Source: Polynucleobacter paneuropaeus
GTDB taxonomy: Bacteria; Pseudomonadota; Gammaproteobacteria; Burkholderiales; Burkholderiaceae
Reading direction: 5' to 3'
DNA: 64,000 nt
Assembly (NCBI RefSeq): GCF_003261235.1
Contig: NZ_CP030085.1
Coordinates: forward strand, 1,581,241 to 1,645,240
In this document: in pieces, positions 17,222-26,247 of the stretch
Position numbering within the stretch: position 1 is the first letter of the stretch
Layout: each line of letters starts with the position of its first letter
The notes under the pieces: model-generated
The model's database searches: none
Told to the model about the DNA's origin: nothing
Seen by the model: the letters and a program-made list of their open reading frames with translations, nothing else
Program-made: the position numbers and the translations under genes

Positions 17222-17669
17222 ACTTCAAATCGATCTTCAATTCGCAAGTCCAGCAATCGAATCAGCAATTAATCAGATCGCATCCAATAGCCTTATAAAA
17301 AAATGGATCAAGGCGACTACTAATAAAGTAGGCCTCATTACAATTCGCTTTGTGAATGCAGCTGAAGCTAAAAAGATGAATGCAGCTTATCGAAAAAAAG
17401 ATAAGCCGACCAATGTCCTCACCTTTCCCTATGCTTTAGATAAAGCCAGCCTGAATGCCGATATCATCTTGTGTGTCCCCGTCATTCAAAAAGAAGCTAA
17501 AGAGCAAGGTAAGGACATGAAGTCACATCTTGCCCACCTCATCATTCACGGCTGCTTACATGCCCAAGGCCATGATCATGGCATTCCCAAGCAAGCCGAA
17601 AAAATGGAAGCGCTTGAGATCAAACTCCTCAAAGAGCTTGGTTTTGCCAACCCTTACACCCCACAGTAA
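17211..17669 (+). CDS. ybeY: Endoribonuclease YbeY (16S rRNA maturation)
   Basis: From ATG 17211 the protein has 152 residues. A TTG at 17202 is a possible alternative, with GGTGA 5 nt before it. The zinc site HGCLHAQGHDH (H-x3-H-x5-H) is intact, as is the NVLTFPY strand. YbeY takes part in 16S 3'-end processing and ribosome quality control. The ATG start overlaps the miaB end by 11 nt, so translation may be coupled. ybeX follows after 44 nt. Confidence 0.95.
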   Translation: MSTKLQIDLQFASPAIESAINQIASNSLIKKWIKATTNKVGLITIRFVNAAEAKKMNAAYRKKDKPTNVLTFPYALDKASLNADIILCVPVIQKEAKEQGKDMKSHLAHLIIHGCLHAQGHDHGIPKQAEKMEALEIKLLKELGFANPYTPQ

Positions 17670-17713
17670 TCCCTCGTCACCGATTTCATCTATTTCTGAG
17701 CTATTCTTGCACC

Positions 17714-18559
17714 ATGCCCGACCCCAATAAATCATTACTGGAACGCTTAACTGCCTTTCTTAGCCCCGCGCCCACCAGCAGCACAGAGCGTCGTCAAGAA
17801 TTAATCCTTACGCTACGAGAAGCGCAGTCTGAGGGCTTGATCGATGCTGATGCCTTATCGATGATTGAAGGCGTTTTCCAGGTAGGGCAACTCTGTGCGC
17901 GCGATATTTTGGTTCCTCGTGCCCAAATTGATTGGATTGATATCAATCTTCCTTTGGCAGAAATTATTCAGAACGTCATTACTGCGGCCCATTCCCGCTT
18001 CCCCGTATTTGAGGGTAGCCGAGACAATATCATTGGCACCTTACTTGCCAAAGACCTGCTCCGCAATGCGAGTGAAAAAGATTTTCAGGTACGCGATTGG
18101 CTAAGGCCTGCTGTGTTTATTCCCGAGTCAAAACGACTGAGTGTTTTGCTACGAGATTTTAAAGATAATCGAAATCACTTAGCGATCGTAGTGGATGAAT
18201 ACAGTGGTGTAGCTGGCATCATCACGATTGAGGACGTACTCGAGCAAATTGTGGGTGACATCGAAGATGAGCATGACATAGACGAAGAGGCTGACAACAT
18301 CATCGCCTTAGATAATGGTGATATCCGAGTCAAAGGTATTACTGAGCTTGAACAATTTAATGAAGCTGTAGGAAGCCATTTTGCTGAAGAAGATATTGAT
18401 ACGGTTGCTGGGCTAGTCATTCAACACCTAGGTCGCGTTCCAAAAATTGGTGAGTTAATCAAACTCGGGAATATAGAATTTGAGATTCAGCGCGCCGACC
18501 CAAGACAGATTCATATTTTGTTAGCAAGACAAATTAATAAGCAATCCACATCTGATTGA
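17714..18559 (+). CDS. ybeX: CBS-pair/CorC-HlyC domain protein (YbeX-like)
   Basis: The protein has 281 residues and no membrane segment. Two CBS domains (about 70-195) include DILVPRAQIDWID and LAIVVDEYSGVAGIITIEDVLEQIVGDIEDE, followed by the C-terminal CorC_HlyC domain with GEL-type ending. The E. coli homologue was named CorC and linked to Mg2+/Co2+ efflux; newer work ties YbeX to ribosome metabolism, which fits its place after ybeY. Its stop overlaps the TTG start of lnt. Confidence 0.92.
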   Translation: MPDPNKSLLERLTAFLSPAPTSSTERRQELILTLREAQSEGLIDADALSMIEGVFQVGQLCARDILVPRAQIDWIDINLPLAEIIQNVITAAHSRFPVFEGSRDNIIGTLLAKDLLRNASEKDFQVRDWLRPAVFIPESKRLSVLLRDFKDNRNHLAIVVDEYSGVAGIITIEDVLEQIVGDIEDEHDIDEEADNIIALDNGDIRVKGITELEQFNEAVGSHFAEEDIDTVAGLVIQHLGRVPKIGELIKLGNIEFEIQRADPRQIHILLARQINKQSTSD

Positions 18560-20079
18560 GCTTGCATTCTGCTTTGAAAAATCCAACCCGATTTCTAACG
18601 CTCGTCTTATTTGGCGCAATACTCGCCTACTCAGCTGAGCTACCTTATGGCGGATGGATTCAAATTCCCATTCTCACTTTAGTTTGGTGGGGCCTACTTC
18701 AGTTTAAGCACGCATCGCTCAAGCATTTTTTGCTGGCTGGCTTAATGTTTGGTTTAGGCTACTTTGTAGTAGGTCTCTCTTGGATCTACATCAGCCTCCA
18801 CGATGTTGGAAAAATGAATTTTTTGCTCTCGTGTACCGCAGTAGTTTTACTTTCCACATACACCGCAGTCTTTTTTGCTTTAGCTAGCCTGCCACTGCAT
18901 TTCTTTAAGAAAGATTCTTTTTACACTGGATGCTTCCTGGCAGCCAGTTGGGTCTTGATTGAATGTCTGCGTGGTTTTTTTCTCACCGGCTTTCCTTGGC
19001 TAGGCTTGGCAGAGGCCCAAGTCAATGGTCCGTTTGGGCTAATAGCGCCTTACCTCGGCGGTCTCGCCTGCACCTTCTTGGCGGTGTGGAGCTCGTGGCA
19101 ACTCTTGCATGTACGTAAACACATTGTGCGGAGTATTGCCCCCGTTGCACTCGTAATAATTTTTGTACAAATCATGGGCTTATGGAGTTTTACCAAGCCC
19201 ACTGGATCACCCTTAAGTATTGAACTTGTACAAGGCAATTTTTCACAGAGTCTTATCTTTAGACCTGAAGGCGTCATGCAACAAATTGACTATTACTCGA
19301 ATGTGATGAAGCGCTCTTCCGCAGAATTAGTCATTGCTCCTGAAACTGCGCTCTCCTGGCCTGATATCAATTTACCTAGCGGCACACTCGAGTCTTTACA
19401 GGAAAGTGTCAACCAACATCACAACACCTTGCTTTTTGGCATCATCGGTCGACGCATTAATCCTGAAGATGGTAGAGAGTTCTCGAATCGTGCACTTGGA
19501 CTGAATAGCAATGCCCTGCCTTATCAATACGATAAATCTCATCTCGTTCCCTTCGGTGAATTTATTCCTCCTGGATTTCATTGGTTTGTAAACGCTTTTA
19601 ATGTTCCCTTAAGTGATTTCTCCCGTGGCTCCATGAGTCAGCCACCCTTCATGATTGTGAGAGAAGGAAAGGGCCCTTTGTTTGCGGCGATTACCATTTG
19701 CTACGAGGATGTATTTGGTGGTGAACTCGCTAAGCGTCTTCGGCATAGTGACGAACCAACCAATCTCTTAATTAATATCACCAATCTGGCATGGTTTGGT
19801 GATTCACAAGCCCCCGGTCAACAACTCAGACTTTCGCAACTGCGCTCCCTAGAAGCAGGTCTGCCTGCCCTACGCGCTACGAATACTGGGATTACTGCAA
19901 TTCTTGGACCGGATGGGCAAGTGATTGAGCAATTGCCTAAATTTACGCAAACCTCTTTAATTGGCTCGGTTCAGCCCTACGCCGGTAAAACGCCTTATGT
20001 CATTCTGGGTAATGCTCCAATTTTGACCATCTCTTTCCTGTTCCTGTTGATGGGTATCATTCGTCAAAGACGGTTTTAG
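18556..20079 (+). CDS. lnt: Apolipoprotein N-acyltransferase
   Basis: This 507-residue inner-membrane enzyme has an N-terminal block of hydrophobic helices (about 12-210) and a nitrilase-like periplasmic domain. The catalytic triad is readable: Glu263 (APETALSW), Lys327 (YDKSHLVPFGE) and Cys382 (ICYED). It adds the third acyl chain to lipoproteins such as the one at 13771. The start is TTG at 18556 in a TTGA overlap with the ybeX stop, which suggests coupled translation. Confidence 0.96.
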   Translation: MSLHSALKNPTRFLTLVLFGAILAYSAELPYGGWIQIPILTLVWWGLLQFKHASLKHFLLAGLMFGLGYFVVGLSWIYISLHDVGKMNFLLSCTAVVLLSTYTAVFFALASLPLHFFKKDSFYTGCFLAASWVLIECLRGFFLTGFPWLGLAEAQVNGPFGLIAPYLGGLACTFLAVWSSWQLLHVRKHIVRSIAPVALVIIFVQIMGLWSFTKPTGSPLSIELVQGNFSQSLIFRPEGVMQQIDYYSNVMKRSSAELVIAPETALSWPDINLPSGTLESLQESVNQHHNTLLFGIIGRRINPEDGREFSNRALGLNSNALPYQYDKSHLVPFGEFIPPGFHWFVNAFNVPLSDFSRGSMSQPPFMIVREGKGPLFAAITICYEDVFGGELAKRLRHSDEPTNLLINITNLAWFGDSQAPGQQLRLSQLRSLEAGLPALRATNTGITAILGPDGQVIEQLPKFTQTSLIGSVQPYAGKTPYVILGNAPILTISFLFLLMGIIRQRRF

Positions 20080-20128
20080 CAATTACCCAGCTTCGCCATG
20101 TAAAATCAATGGCTTAGCTAGGTTAAAC

Positions 20129-21016
20129 ATGCTTACATTTCAGCAAATCATTCTTAAACTTCAAGAGTATTGGGACCAACAAGGTTGCGCCCTTTTGCAG
20201 CCTATCGACCTTGAAGTTGGTGCAGGCACATCGCACACAGCCACCTTCCTAAGAGCAATTGGTCCTGAGCCTTGGAAAGCTGCGTATGTTCAACCCTCCC
20301 GCCGCCCTAAAGATGGACGCTATGGAGAGAACCCCAATCGCTTGCAACACTATTACCAGTATCAAGTGGTTCTCAAGCCAGCACCAGCCAACATCCTGGA
20401 GCTCTATTTAGGCTCACTAGCTGCACTCGGTTTAGACCTCAAAGAAAATGATGTGCGCTTCGTAGAGGATGATTGGGAAAATCCAACCCTCGGCGCTTGG
20501 GGTCTTGGTTGGGAAGTATGGCTAAACGGTATGGAAGTCACACAATTTACTTACTTCCAGCAAGTAGGTGGCTTAGATTGCAAACCTGTTCTTGGAGAAA
20601 TTACTTACGGTATTGAGCGTCTGGCAATGTACATTCAGAATTGCTCTAATGTTTTTGATCTTGTTTGGGCGGACGGTATTTCTTATGGTGATGTGTATCA
20701 CCAAAATGAAGTCGAGCAGTCCTGTTACAACTTTGAACACTCCAATACCGATTTACTTTTTGCAAACTTCAGCAATTTCGAGAGTGAAGCAAAACGCTTA
20801 ATGGAAGTACCTTTAGCCTTACCCGCTTATGAGATGGTGCTCAAAGCGGCCCATACTTTTAATTTGCTGGACGCACGCGGAGCCATCTCGGTTACTGAGC
20901 GGGCAGCCTATATCGGTCGAATTCGGAATCTATCTCGCGCAGTAGCTCAGGCCTATTACGACTCACGTGAGCAATTAGGTTTCCCAATGTGTCAACATAG
21001 CTTGGCTAAATCATGA
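20129..21016 (+). CDS. glyQ: Glycyl-tRNA synthetase alpha subunit
   Basis: The protein has 295 residues, the normal length for the alpha subunit of the bacterial alpha2-beta2 enzyme. The start MLTFQQIILKLQEYWDQQGC and the active-site motifs YVQPSRRPKDGRYGENPNR and GEITYGIERLAMY are fully conserved. It charges tRNA-Gly with GlyS. A TAAAAT -10-like element lies about 25-30 nt before the ATG. It overlaps glyS by 4 nt. Confidence 0.98.
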   Translation: MLTFQQIILKLQEYWDQQGCALLQPIDLEVGAGTSHTATFLRAIGPEPWKAAYVQPSRRPKDGRYGENPNRLQHYYQYQVVLKPAPANILELYLGSLAALGLDLKENDVRFVEDDWENPTLGAWGLGWEVWLNGMEVTQFTYFQQVGGLDCKPVLGEITYGIERLAMYIQNCSNVFDLVWADGISYGDVYHQNEVEQSCYNFEHSNTDLLFANFSNFESEAKRLMEVPLALPAYEMVLKAAHTFNLLDARGAISVTERAAYIGRIRNLSRAVAQAYYDSREQLGFPMCQHSLAKS

Positions 21017-23151
21017 GTACACTCAATACTGACTCGACTTCAGCCAGCCTCTTGCTAGAGGTATTTACAGAAGAGTTGCCTCCTAAATCTTTGCGCCGCT
21101 TAGGTGAAGCTTTTAGCGAAGGTGTTGCGAACTCCCTAAAAGCTGCAAACCTATTGAGTGAACAATCTACAGTTACTGGCTTTGCAACTCCACGACGTTT
21201 AGCAGTCCACATCACTGAAGTACTTAATCATGCACCTGACTATCCAGTGCGGGAAAAATTACTTCCCAGCTCAATTGCCTACGATACGCAAGGTCAAGCC
21301 ACTGCCCCCCTACTGAAGAAACTGGCTAGCCTAGGATATGCCGATATTGATCTTGCAAACCTAGAAAAGTCTGGTGAAGGGAAAAATGAGGCACTCTATT
21401 TAAATGTAGTTGCAAAAGGCGCCGCTCTTGAGCCAACCGTTCAACAAGTAGTTGAGCAAAGCTTGAACAAATTGCCAGTCGCTAAGATGATGCATTACCA
21501 AGTCACACGCGCTAATGGTGAATTAGTCGATGTTCAATTTGCCCGCCCAGTGCATCGCATTGTGGCTTTATATGGCAATACTCCACTGCATATCAGCGCC
21601 CTCGGCATAGATTCAGGTAAACAAACCCAAGGTCACCGCTTTTTAGCGCCCGGAGTCTTGCAGATTGAAAGCGCAGATCAATACGAATCTGCCCTGGAGA
21701 GTGAAGGCAAAATTGTTCCGAGCTTTACAAAACGTCGCCAACAAATTGAGGCTGGGCTTCTTAAGGCCGCAGGTAATGATCTCGTTCTGATGCCAGAAAG
21801 CCTTCTTGATGAAGTGACAGCCTTAGTTGAGTGGCCAGCAATTTACGAGTGCCACTTTGATGCAGAGTTCTTAGAAGTTCCACAAGAATGTTTGATTCTG
21901 ACGATGCAAACCAATCAAAAATATTTTGCATTAACTGACAAACAAGGCAAGCTCAGAAACCGCTTCTTAATTGTTTCCAATATTCAAACTGATCAGCCTG
22001 AAGCGATCATTTCAGGCAATGAGCGCGTGGTGCGTCCTCGCTTATCTGATGCACGCTTCTTTTTTCAGCAAGATCAAAAGCGCTCCTTAGTCTCGCGAGT
22101 AAATGATCTTGCCAGAGTGGTGTATCACAATCAATTAGGCAATCAACTCGATCGCAGCAAGCGGGTTCAAGCAATTTCACTAGGTATAGCTAAATTACTC
22201 GGCTGGAACGAAATATTTGCTTCTAGAGCAGCTGAGATTGCTAAAACCGATTTACTGACCGATATGGTGGGTGAATTCCCAGAACTGCAGGGCATCATGG
22301 GTCGCTACTATGCAACTTTAGACAAAGAAAATGATGAAGTAGCAGCAGCTTGCAGTGAACACTATATGCCACGCTTTGCTGGTGATACTTTGCCTAACAC
22401 TCAAACTGGAACTATCCTGGCTATTGCTGACAAGCTAGAAACCTTAGTCGGGATATGGGGTGTAGGGCTCGCGCCAACAGGCGATAAAGACCCTTATGCC
22501 TTACGCCGCAATGCCCTCGGTATTTGCCGCTTGCTTCTAGAAAAAAATCTGCCACTGAGTCTGCCAGCTTTGATTGAATTAGCGCGCCGACAGTTTCCCC
22601 AAAAAGAAGTTCAAGAAAAGGCTCAAGTTGCCGCAATCAATGAATTCATACTGGATCGATTGCGTGCTTATCTTCGCGATCAAGCGCTTTCCGGAAAACC
22701 CTTTACCAGCCCAGAAATTGAGGCCGTCTTAAGCCAGGCGCCTGAGCAAATCAATGACATCATTGCACGCCTCTCTGCCCTACGAGAGTTCAATGAACTA
22801 TCTCAAGCAAGCCAGCTAGCCGCTGCCAACAAGCGTATTAGCAATATTCTGAAAAAGACCACTACTGCTATTCCTAAAGCCTGCTCAGTAAACCTTTTGC
22901 AGGTCCCTGCAGAGATTGCCTTATATCAAGCTCTGGAGATGCTTAAACCCACTCTAGACTCGGCTTATGCAAAATATGAATTTGTTGGGCTATTAAAAGC
23001 ATTAGTTGCTTTGAGTGAGCCGATCGACCAGTTCTTCGCTGACGTGATGGTGATGGATCCTGATCCGAAGTTACGCGATAACCGCCTTGCCCTTTTGCAA
23101 GAACTTCACCAGAAAATGAATTTAGTTGCGGATCTCGGCAAATTAGCATGA
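21013..23151 (+). CDS. glyS: Glycyl-tRNA synthetase beta subunit
   Basis: This 712-residue protein opens LLLEVFTEELPPK, the hallmark of GlyS. GKQTQGHRFLAPG and MQTNQKYFALTDKQGKL are conserved internal blocks, and the HD-like middle and C-terminal anticodon-binding region are full length. The ATG overlaps the glyQ stop (ATGA) and its own stop overlaps gmhB, so the three genes form a tightly coupled unit. Confidence 0.98.
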   Translation: MSTLNTDSTSASLLLEVFTEELPPKSLRRLGEAFSEGVANSLKAANLLSEQSTVTGFATPRRLAVHITEVLNHAPDYPVREKLLPSSIAYDTQGQATAPLLKKLASLGYADIDLANLEKSGEGKNEALYLNVVAKGAALEPTVQQVVEQSLNKLPVAKMMHYQVTRANGELVDVQFARPVHRIVALYGNTPLHISALGIDSGKQTQGHRFLAPGVLQIESADQYESALESEGKIVPSFTKRRQQIEAGLLKAAGNDLVLMPESLLDEVTALVEWPAIYECHFDAEFLEVPQECLILTMQTNQKYFALTDKQGKLRNRFLIVSNIQTDQPEAIISGNERVVRPRLSDARFFFQQDQKRSLVSRVNDLARVVYHNQLGNQLDRSKRVQAISLGIAKLLGWNEIFASRAAEIAKTDLLTDMVGEFPELQGIMGRYYATLDKENDEVAAACSEHYMPRFAGDTLPNTQTGTILAIADKLETLVGIWGVGLAPTGDKDPYALRRNALGICRLLLEKNLPLSLPALIELARRQFPQKEVQEKAQVAAINEFILDRLRAYLRDQALSGKPFTSPEIEAVLSQAPEQINDIIARLSALREFNELSQASQLAAANKRISNILKKTTTAIPKACSVNLLQVPAEIALYQALEMLKPTLDSAYAKYEFVGLLKALVALSEPIDQFFADVMVMDPDPKLRDNRLALLQELHQKMNLVADLGKLA

Positions 23152-23720
23152 GCACTAGCTCTTCTAAACTGATTATTCTCGACCGCGATGGCGTAATAAA
23201 CGAAGATCGTGATGATTACGTTAAATCTATTGAAGAATGGGCTCCCCTACCAGGCAGCTTAGAAGCTATCGCCCTCCTTAATCAAGCAGGTTATCAAATT
23301 GCGATTGCAACCAATCAGTCTGGCTTAGCGCGTGGATTTTTTAGTATTAATGATTTACACGGCATGCATAGCAAAATGGCTAATCTACTCAAACCTTTGG
23401 GTGGTCACATTGACAGTATTTTCTTTTGCCCTCATACCGATGCGCATGCCTGTGACTGTCGCAAACCTGCCCCTGGAATGATGAAAGAAATTGCTCTGCG
23501 ATATCACAGAAACCAGCATCAAAAACCATTAGAGGGTGTGCCCGTAGTGGGCGACTCCCTGCGTGACCTACAAGCTGGTGTGGCCTTGGGTGCCTCACCC
23601 CATCTGGTTCTGACCGGTAAGGGCCAAAAGACCTTAGCCTCAGGAGATCTACCTGAAGGAACAGAAATTCACCAAGACCTACTTGCTTTTGCCAATAGCT
23701 TTCTTAATGGCATGGCGTAA
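23148..23720 (+). CDS. gmhB: D-glycero-beta-D-manno-heptose-1,7-bisphosphate 7-phosphatase
   Basis: This 190-residue HAD phosphatase has the nucleophile motif LDRDGVINED (Asp12, Asp14), ATNQSG as motif II and GDSLRDLQAG as motif IV. The zinc-binding loop CPHTDAHACDCRKPAPG marks GmhB and separates it from histidinol phosphatases. It acts in ADP-heptose synthesis for the LPS core. It overlaps glyS by 4 nt and is followed 2 nt later by plsC. Confidence 0.93.
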   Translation: MSTSSSKLIILDRDGVINEDRDDYVKSIEEWAPLPGSLEAIALLNQAGYQIAIATNQSGLARGFFSINDLHGMHSKMANLLKPLGGHIDSIFFCPHTDAHACDCRKPAPGMMKEIALRYHRNQHQKPLEGVPVVGDSLRDLQAGVALGASPHLVLTGKGQKTLASGDLPEGTEIHQDLLAFANSFLNGMA

Positions 23721-23722
23721 AG

Positions 23723-24457
23723 ATGATGACTTTTATACGCTCAACTCTATTCACTCTTTTCTTATTGGTCTTTACACCGATTTGGTCCGTGCTTTGCATA
23801 CTGGTTTTTCCTTTTCTTAATCCAGAGAATCGTTATCGCTTCATCGGTTTTTGGAACAAAGTAGTCATTCAAGTTCTCAAGCATCTGTGTGGCATTCATT
23901 TTGAGATTCGTGGCATGGAGAACATGCAAGCTGCCCTAGATCAACCAGTAGTGGTGTTAAGCAAGCACCAATCCGCGTACGAGACAATTGCTTATATTGC
24001 CTTATTACCCAAACAACTTTGCTTTGTCTTCAAGCGTGAGCTCTTGTGGATTCCATTTTTTGGTTGGGCTTTAGCACTTCTCAAAATGATTCATATTAAT
24101 CGCGCAAGTAAAGAAACGGCAGCACTCTCTGTGGCAAGCCAAGGCCGTAAACGCTTAAGTGAAGGTAAATGGATTTTAATGTTCCCTGAGGGGACTAGAA
24201 CGCCAGTTGGTTCCCATAAGCCCTACCGCAAAGGCGGGGCTCGCCTTGCAAGCGCTACAGGGGCAACTGTCATTCCTATTGCCCACAATGCTGGGCGGTT
24301 TTGGCCACGTAATAGCTTCATGAAATACCCCGGCACTGTGATTTTCTCGATTGGCCCTGCCATTGCTTCAGCTGGAAAGTCTGGTGACCAACTGCATCAA
24401 GAGGTCGAGGGCTGGATTGAAGCCGAGATGAGAAAAATAGATCCGAGCGCTTACTAA
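23723..24457 (+). CDS. plsC: 1-acyl-sn-glycerol-3-phosphate acyltransferase
   Basis: This 244-residue protein has an N-terminal membrane anchor (about 7-32). The acyltransferase motif I reads SKHQSAYETI, so the usual H-x4-D is H-x4-E (His82, Glu87). Motif III is FPEGTRTP (154-161). It makes phosphatidic acid from lysophosphatidic acid. The H-x4-E form occurs, as I recall, in other betaproteobacterial members. Its stop overlaps the stop of convergent rsmA. Confidence 0.9.
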   Translation: MMTFIRSTLFTLFLLVFTPIWSVLCILVFPFLNPENRYRFIGFWNKVVIQVLKHLCGIHFEIRGMENMQAALDQPVVVLSKHQSAYETIAYIALLPKQLCFVFKRELLWIPFFGWALALLKMIHINRASKETAALSVASQGRKRLSEGKWILMFPEGTRTPVGSHKPYRKGGARLASATGATVIPIAHNAGRFWPRNSFMKYPGTVIFSIGPAIASAGKSGDQLHQEVEGWIEAEMRKIDPSAY

Positions 24458-25242
24458 GCCGAGCTTGCATTAGCTAATAATTTAGCCCAAGAAATATAGC
24501 GATCTACCGTAATGTCTTGCGCTCTAGACTTGAGCTCTTCCTCGCTCAGACTTAAACAATTAGCATAAGTCTGTAAATTGGTACGCAGCATTTTGCGCCT
24601 CTGCGCAAAGGCTGAAGCGACTATTGTCTCTAAAGCGCTCCACTCTTGCGCACTTAAATCAAAGTCTGCACGCGGAATCATTCTGACTACCGCAGAATTC
24701 ACCTTGGGCTGCGGTTCAAAAGCTTCAGGGGGAACTTCTAGGACTTGCTCCATATGGTAACGAGCCTGCAGCATGACAGATAGGCGACTAAAGTCTGAGC
24801 TACCCGCTGGAGCAACCATTCTCTCCACCACTTCTGCTTGCAACATAAATACTTGCTCATCAATTTGCCTCGCTGCTGATACCAAATGAAATAAGAGTGG
24901 GGAAGAGATGTTGTAAGGTAGGTTTCCAACGACCTTGCATTGACCCTGATGTGAGGCTCGCTGCTTGGCCCATTCAGAAAAATCAAACTGAAGTGCATCC
25001 CCCTCAATGACATTGAGTCCCTGTAGATTTTGCTGCTGCCAATAGGCGACTAAGTCGCGATCAATTTCTAGCAGATCTAGATACTCCAAATTTGCCAATA
25101 AGGGACGTGTTAAGGCACCTAAACCTGGTCCAATTTCAATAATATGCATGTCTGCTGCGGGATTAATCAGGGCAACGATTGCGTAAATGATGCCGTTATC
25201 ATGCAAAAAGTTTTGGCCAAATCGTTTACGGGCGCGATGCAT
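24454..25242 (-). CDS. rsmA: 16S rRNA dimethyladenosine transferase (A1518/A1519)
   Basis: The protein has 262 residues. RKRFGQNFL at the N-terminus, the SAM motif EIGPGLGALTRPLL (about 36-49) and the catalytic NLPYNISSPLLFHL are intact. It dimethylates two adenosines in helix 45 of 16S rRNA, and loss gives kasugamycin resistance. The start lies directly after the pdxA stop with no gap. It is the last gene of the lptD-surA-pdxA-rsmA operon, an order shared with E. coli. Confidence 0.97.
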   Translation of the reverse strand: MHRARKRFGQNFLHDNGIIYAIVALINPAADMHIIEIGPGLGALTRPLLANLEYLDLLEIDRDLVAYWQQQNLQGLNVIEGDALQFDFSEWAKQRASHQGQCKVVGNLPYNISSPLLFHLVSAARQIDEQVFMLQAEVVERMVAPAGSSDFSRLSVMLQARYHMEQVLEVPPEAFEPQPKVNSAVVRMIPRADFDLSAQEWSALETIVASAFAQRRKMLRTNLQTYANCLSLSEEELKSRAQDITVDRYISWAKLLANASSA

Positions 25243-26247
25243 CTATACCAAACTGTTGTGATGCGATGCAAGTGCATAGGCCAAGCGTAATGCCTCTAAC
25301 ATGCTGCGATGATCGGCTAGACCTTTGCCAGCAATATCTAGGGCTGTGCCATGATCTACTGAAGTGCGAATAATCGGTAAGCCTAGAGTGACATTGACAC
25401 CACTAGCAAAACTGACAAACTTGAATGGGGCTAAACCCTGATCATGGTACATCGCTAAAAAGACATCTGTTTTATCAAGCACACGAACATCAAACATCGT
25501 ATCTCCAGGATAAGGGCCTGATACTGCAATCCCTGAGTCACGCGCCAGATTAATCGCAGGGATTATTTGATCTAGCTCTTCTCTACCAAGGTAGCCAGCC
25601 TCTCCCGCATGGGGATTTAAGCCTGCAACCCGAATCTGAGGTTGTGCAATGCCAAATTTGGAACGTAAATCATGATCAATAATTTGAATCGTTTCAAAAA
25701 GGTCATTACAGCTTAAAGCAGATGAAACCGCTTGTAATGGTAAGTGGGTCGTTGCTAAAGCAACTCTGAACTGCTGAGTATTGTCCATGCCCAAGGTTCC
25801 GGCAGGAAGCTCAGCACATAACATCATCACGACGCGCTTTACTCCACAGCGCTCCGCTAGATATTCCGTATGTCCAGTAAAAGGAGTTCCCGCCAGATTA
25901 ATAATGCTCTTTTGGAGAGGTGCAGTGACCATCGCATCAAATCGTCCCTCCAAACAACCATCGATTGCAAAATCTAATGTATTTAAAACGTAGGAAGCAT
26001 TTGCTGGATTTAATTCACCAGAGCGAACGGGTTCAGCCAGTGAAACATGATGGACATGCAGGCGATCGCGTATGGTGGGATCGAGTGTATCTGATACTGT
26101 TAAAAGGTCGCTACACCCTACGAGAGTGACTTCCAGATTGACTTGCTCTTTAAGCAGGCGAGCTGCAGCAGCCAAGGAAACCTCAGGACCGATGCCAGAG
26201 GGCTCCCCCGTTGTAATGACTAACTTAACGATTGCCGGTAGCTGCAT
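25243..26247 (-). CDS. pdxA: 4-hydroxythreonine-4-phosphate dehydrogenase
   Basis: The protein has 334 residues. TTGEPSGIGPE at the N-terminus, FTGHTEYLAE, GLNPHAGE (zinc ligands) and MYHDQGLAPFK are conserved. It catalyses an NAD-dependent step of pyridoxal phosphate synthesis. The ATG at 26247 lies inside the surA 3' end (23-nt overlap). Position between surA and rsmA matches the classical operon. Confidence 0.96.
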   Translation of the reverse strand: MQLPAIVKLVITTGEPSGIGPEVSLAAAARLLKEQVNLEVTLVGCSDLLTVSDTLDPTIRDRLHVHHVSLAEPVRSGELNPANASYVLNTLDFAIDGCLEGRFDAMVTAPLQKSIINLAGTPFTGHTEYLAERCGVKRVVMMLCAELPAGTLGMDNTQQFRVALATTHLPLQAVSSALSCNDLFETIQIIDHDLRSKFGIAQPQIRVAGLNPHAGEAGYLGREELDQIIPAINLARDSGIAVSGPYPGDTMFDVRVLDKTDVFLAMYHDQGLAPFKFVSFASGVNVTLGLPIIRTSVDHGTALDIAGKGLADHRSMLEALRLAYALASHHNSLV

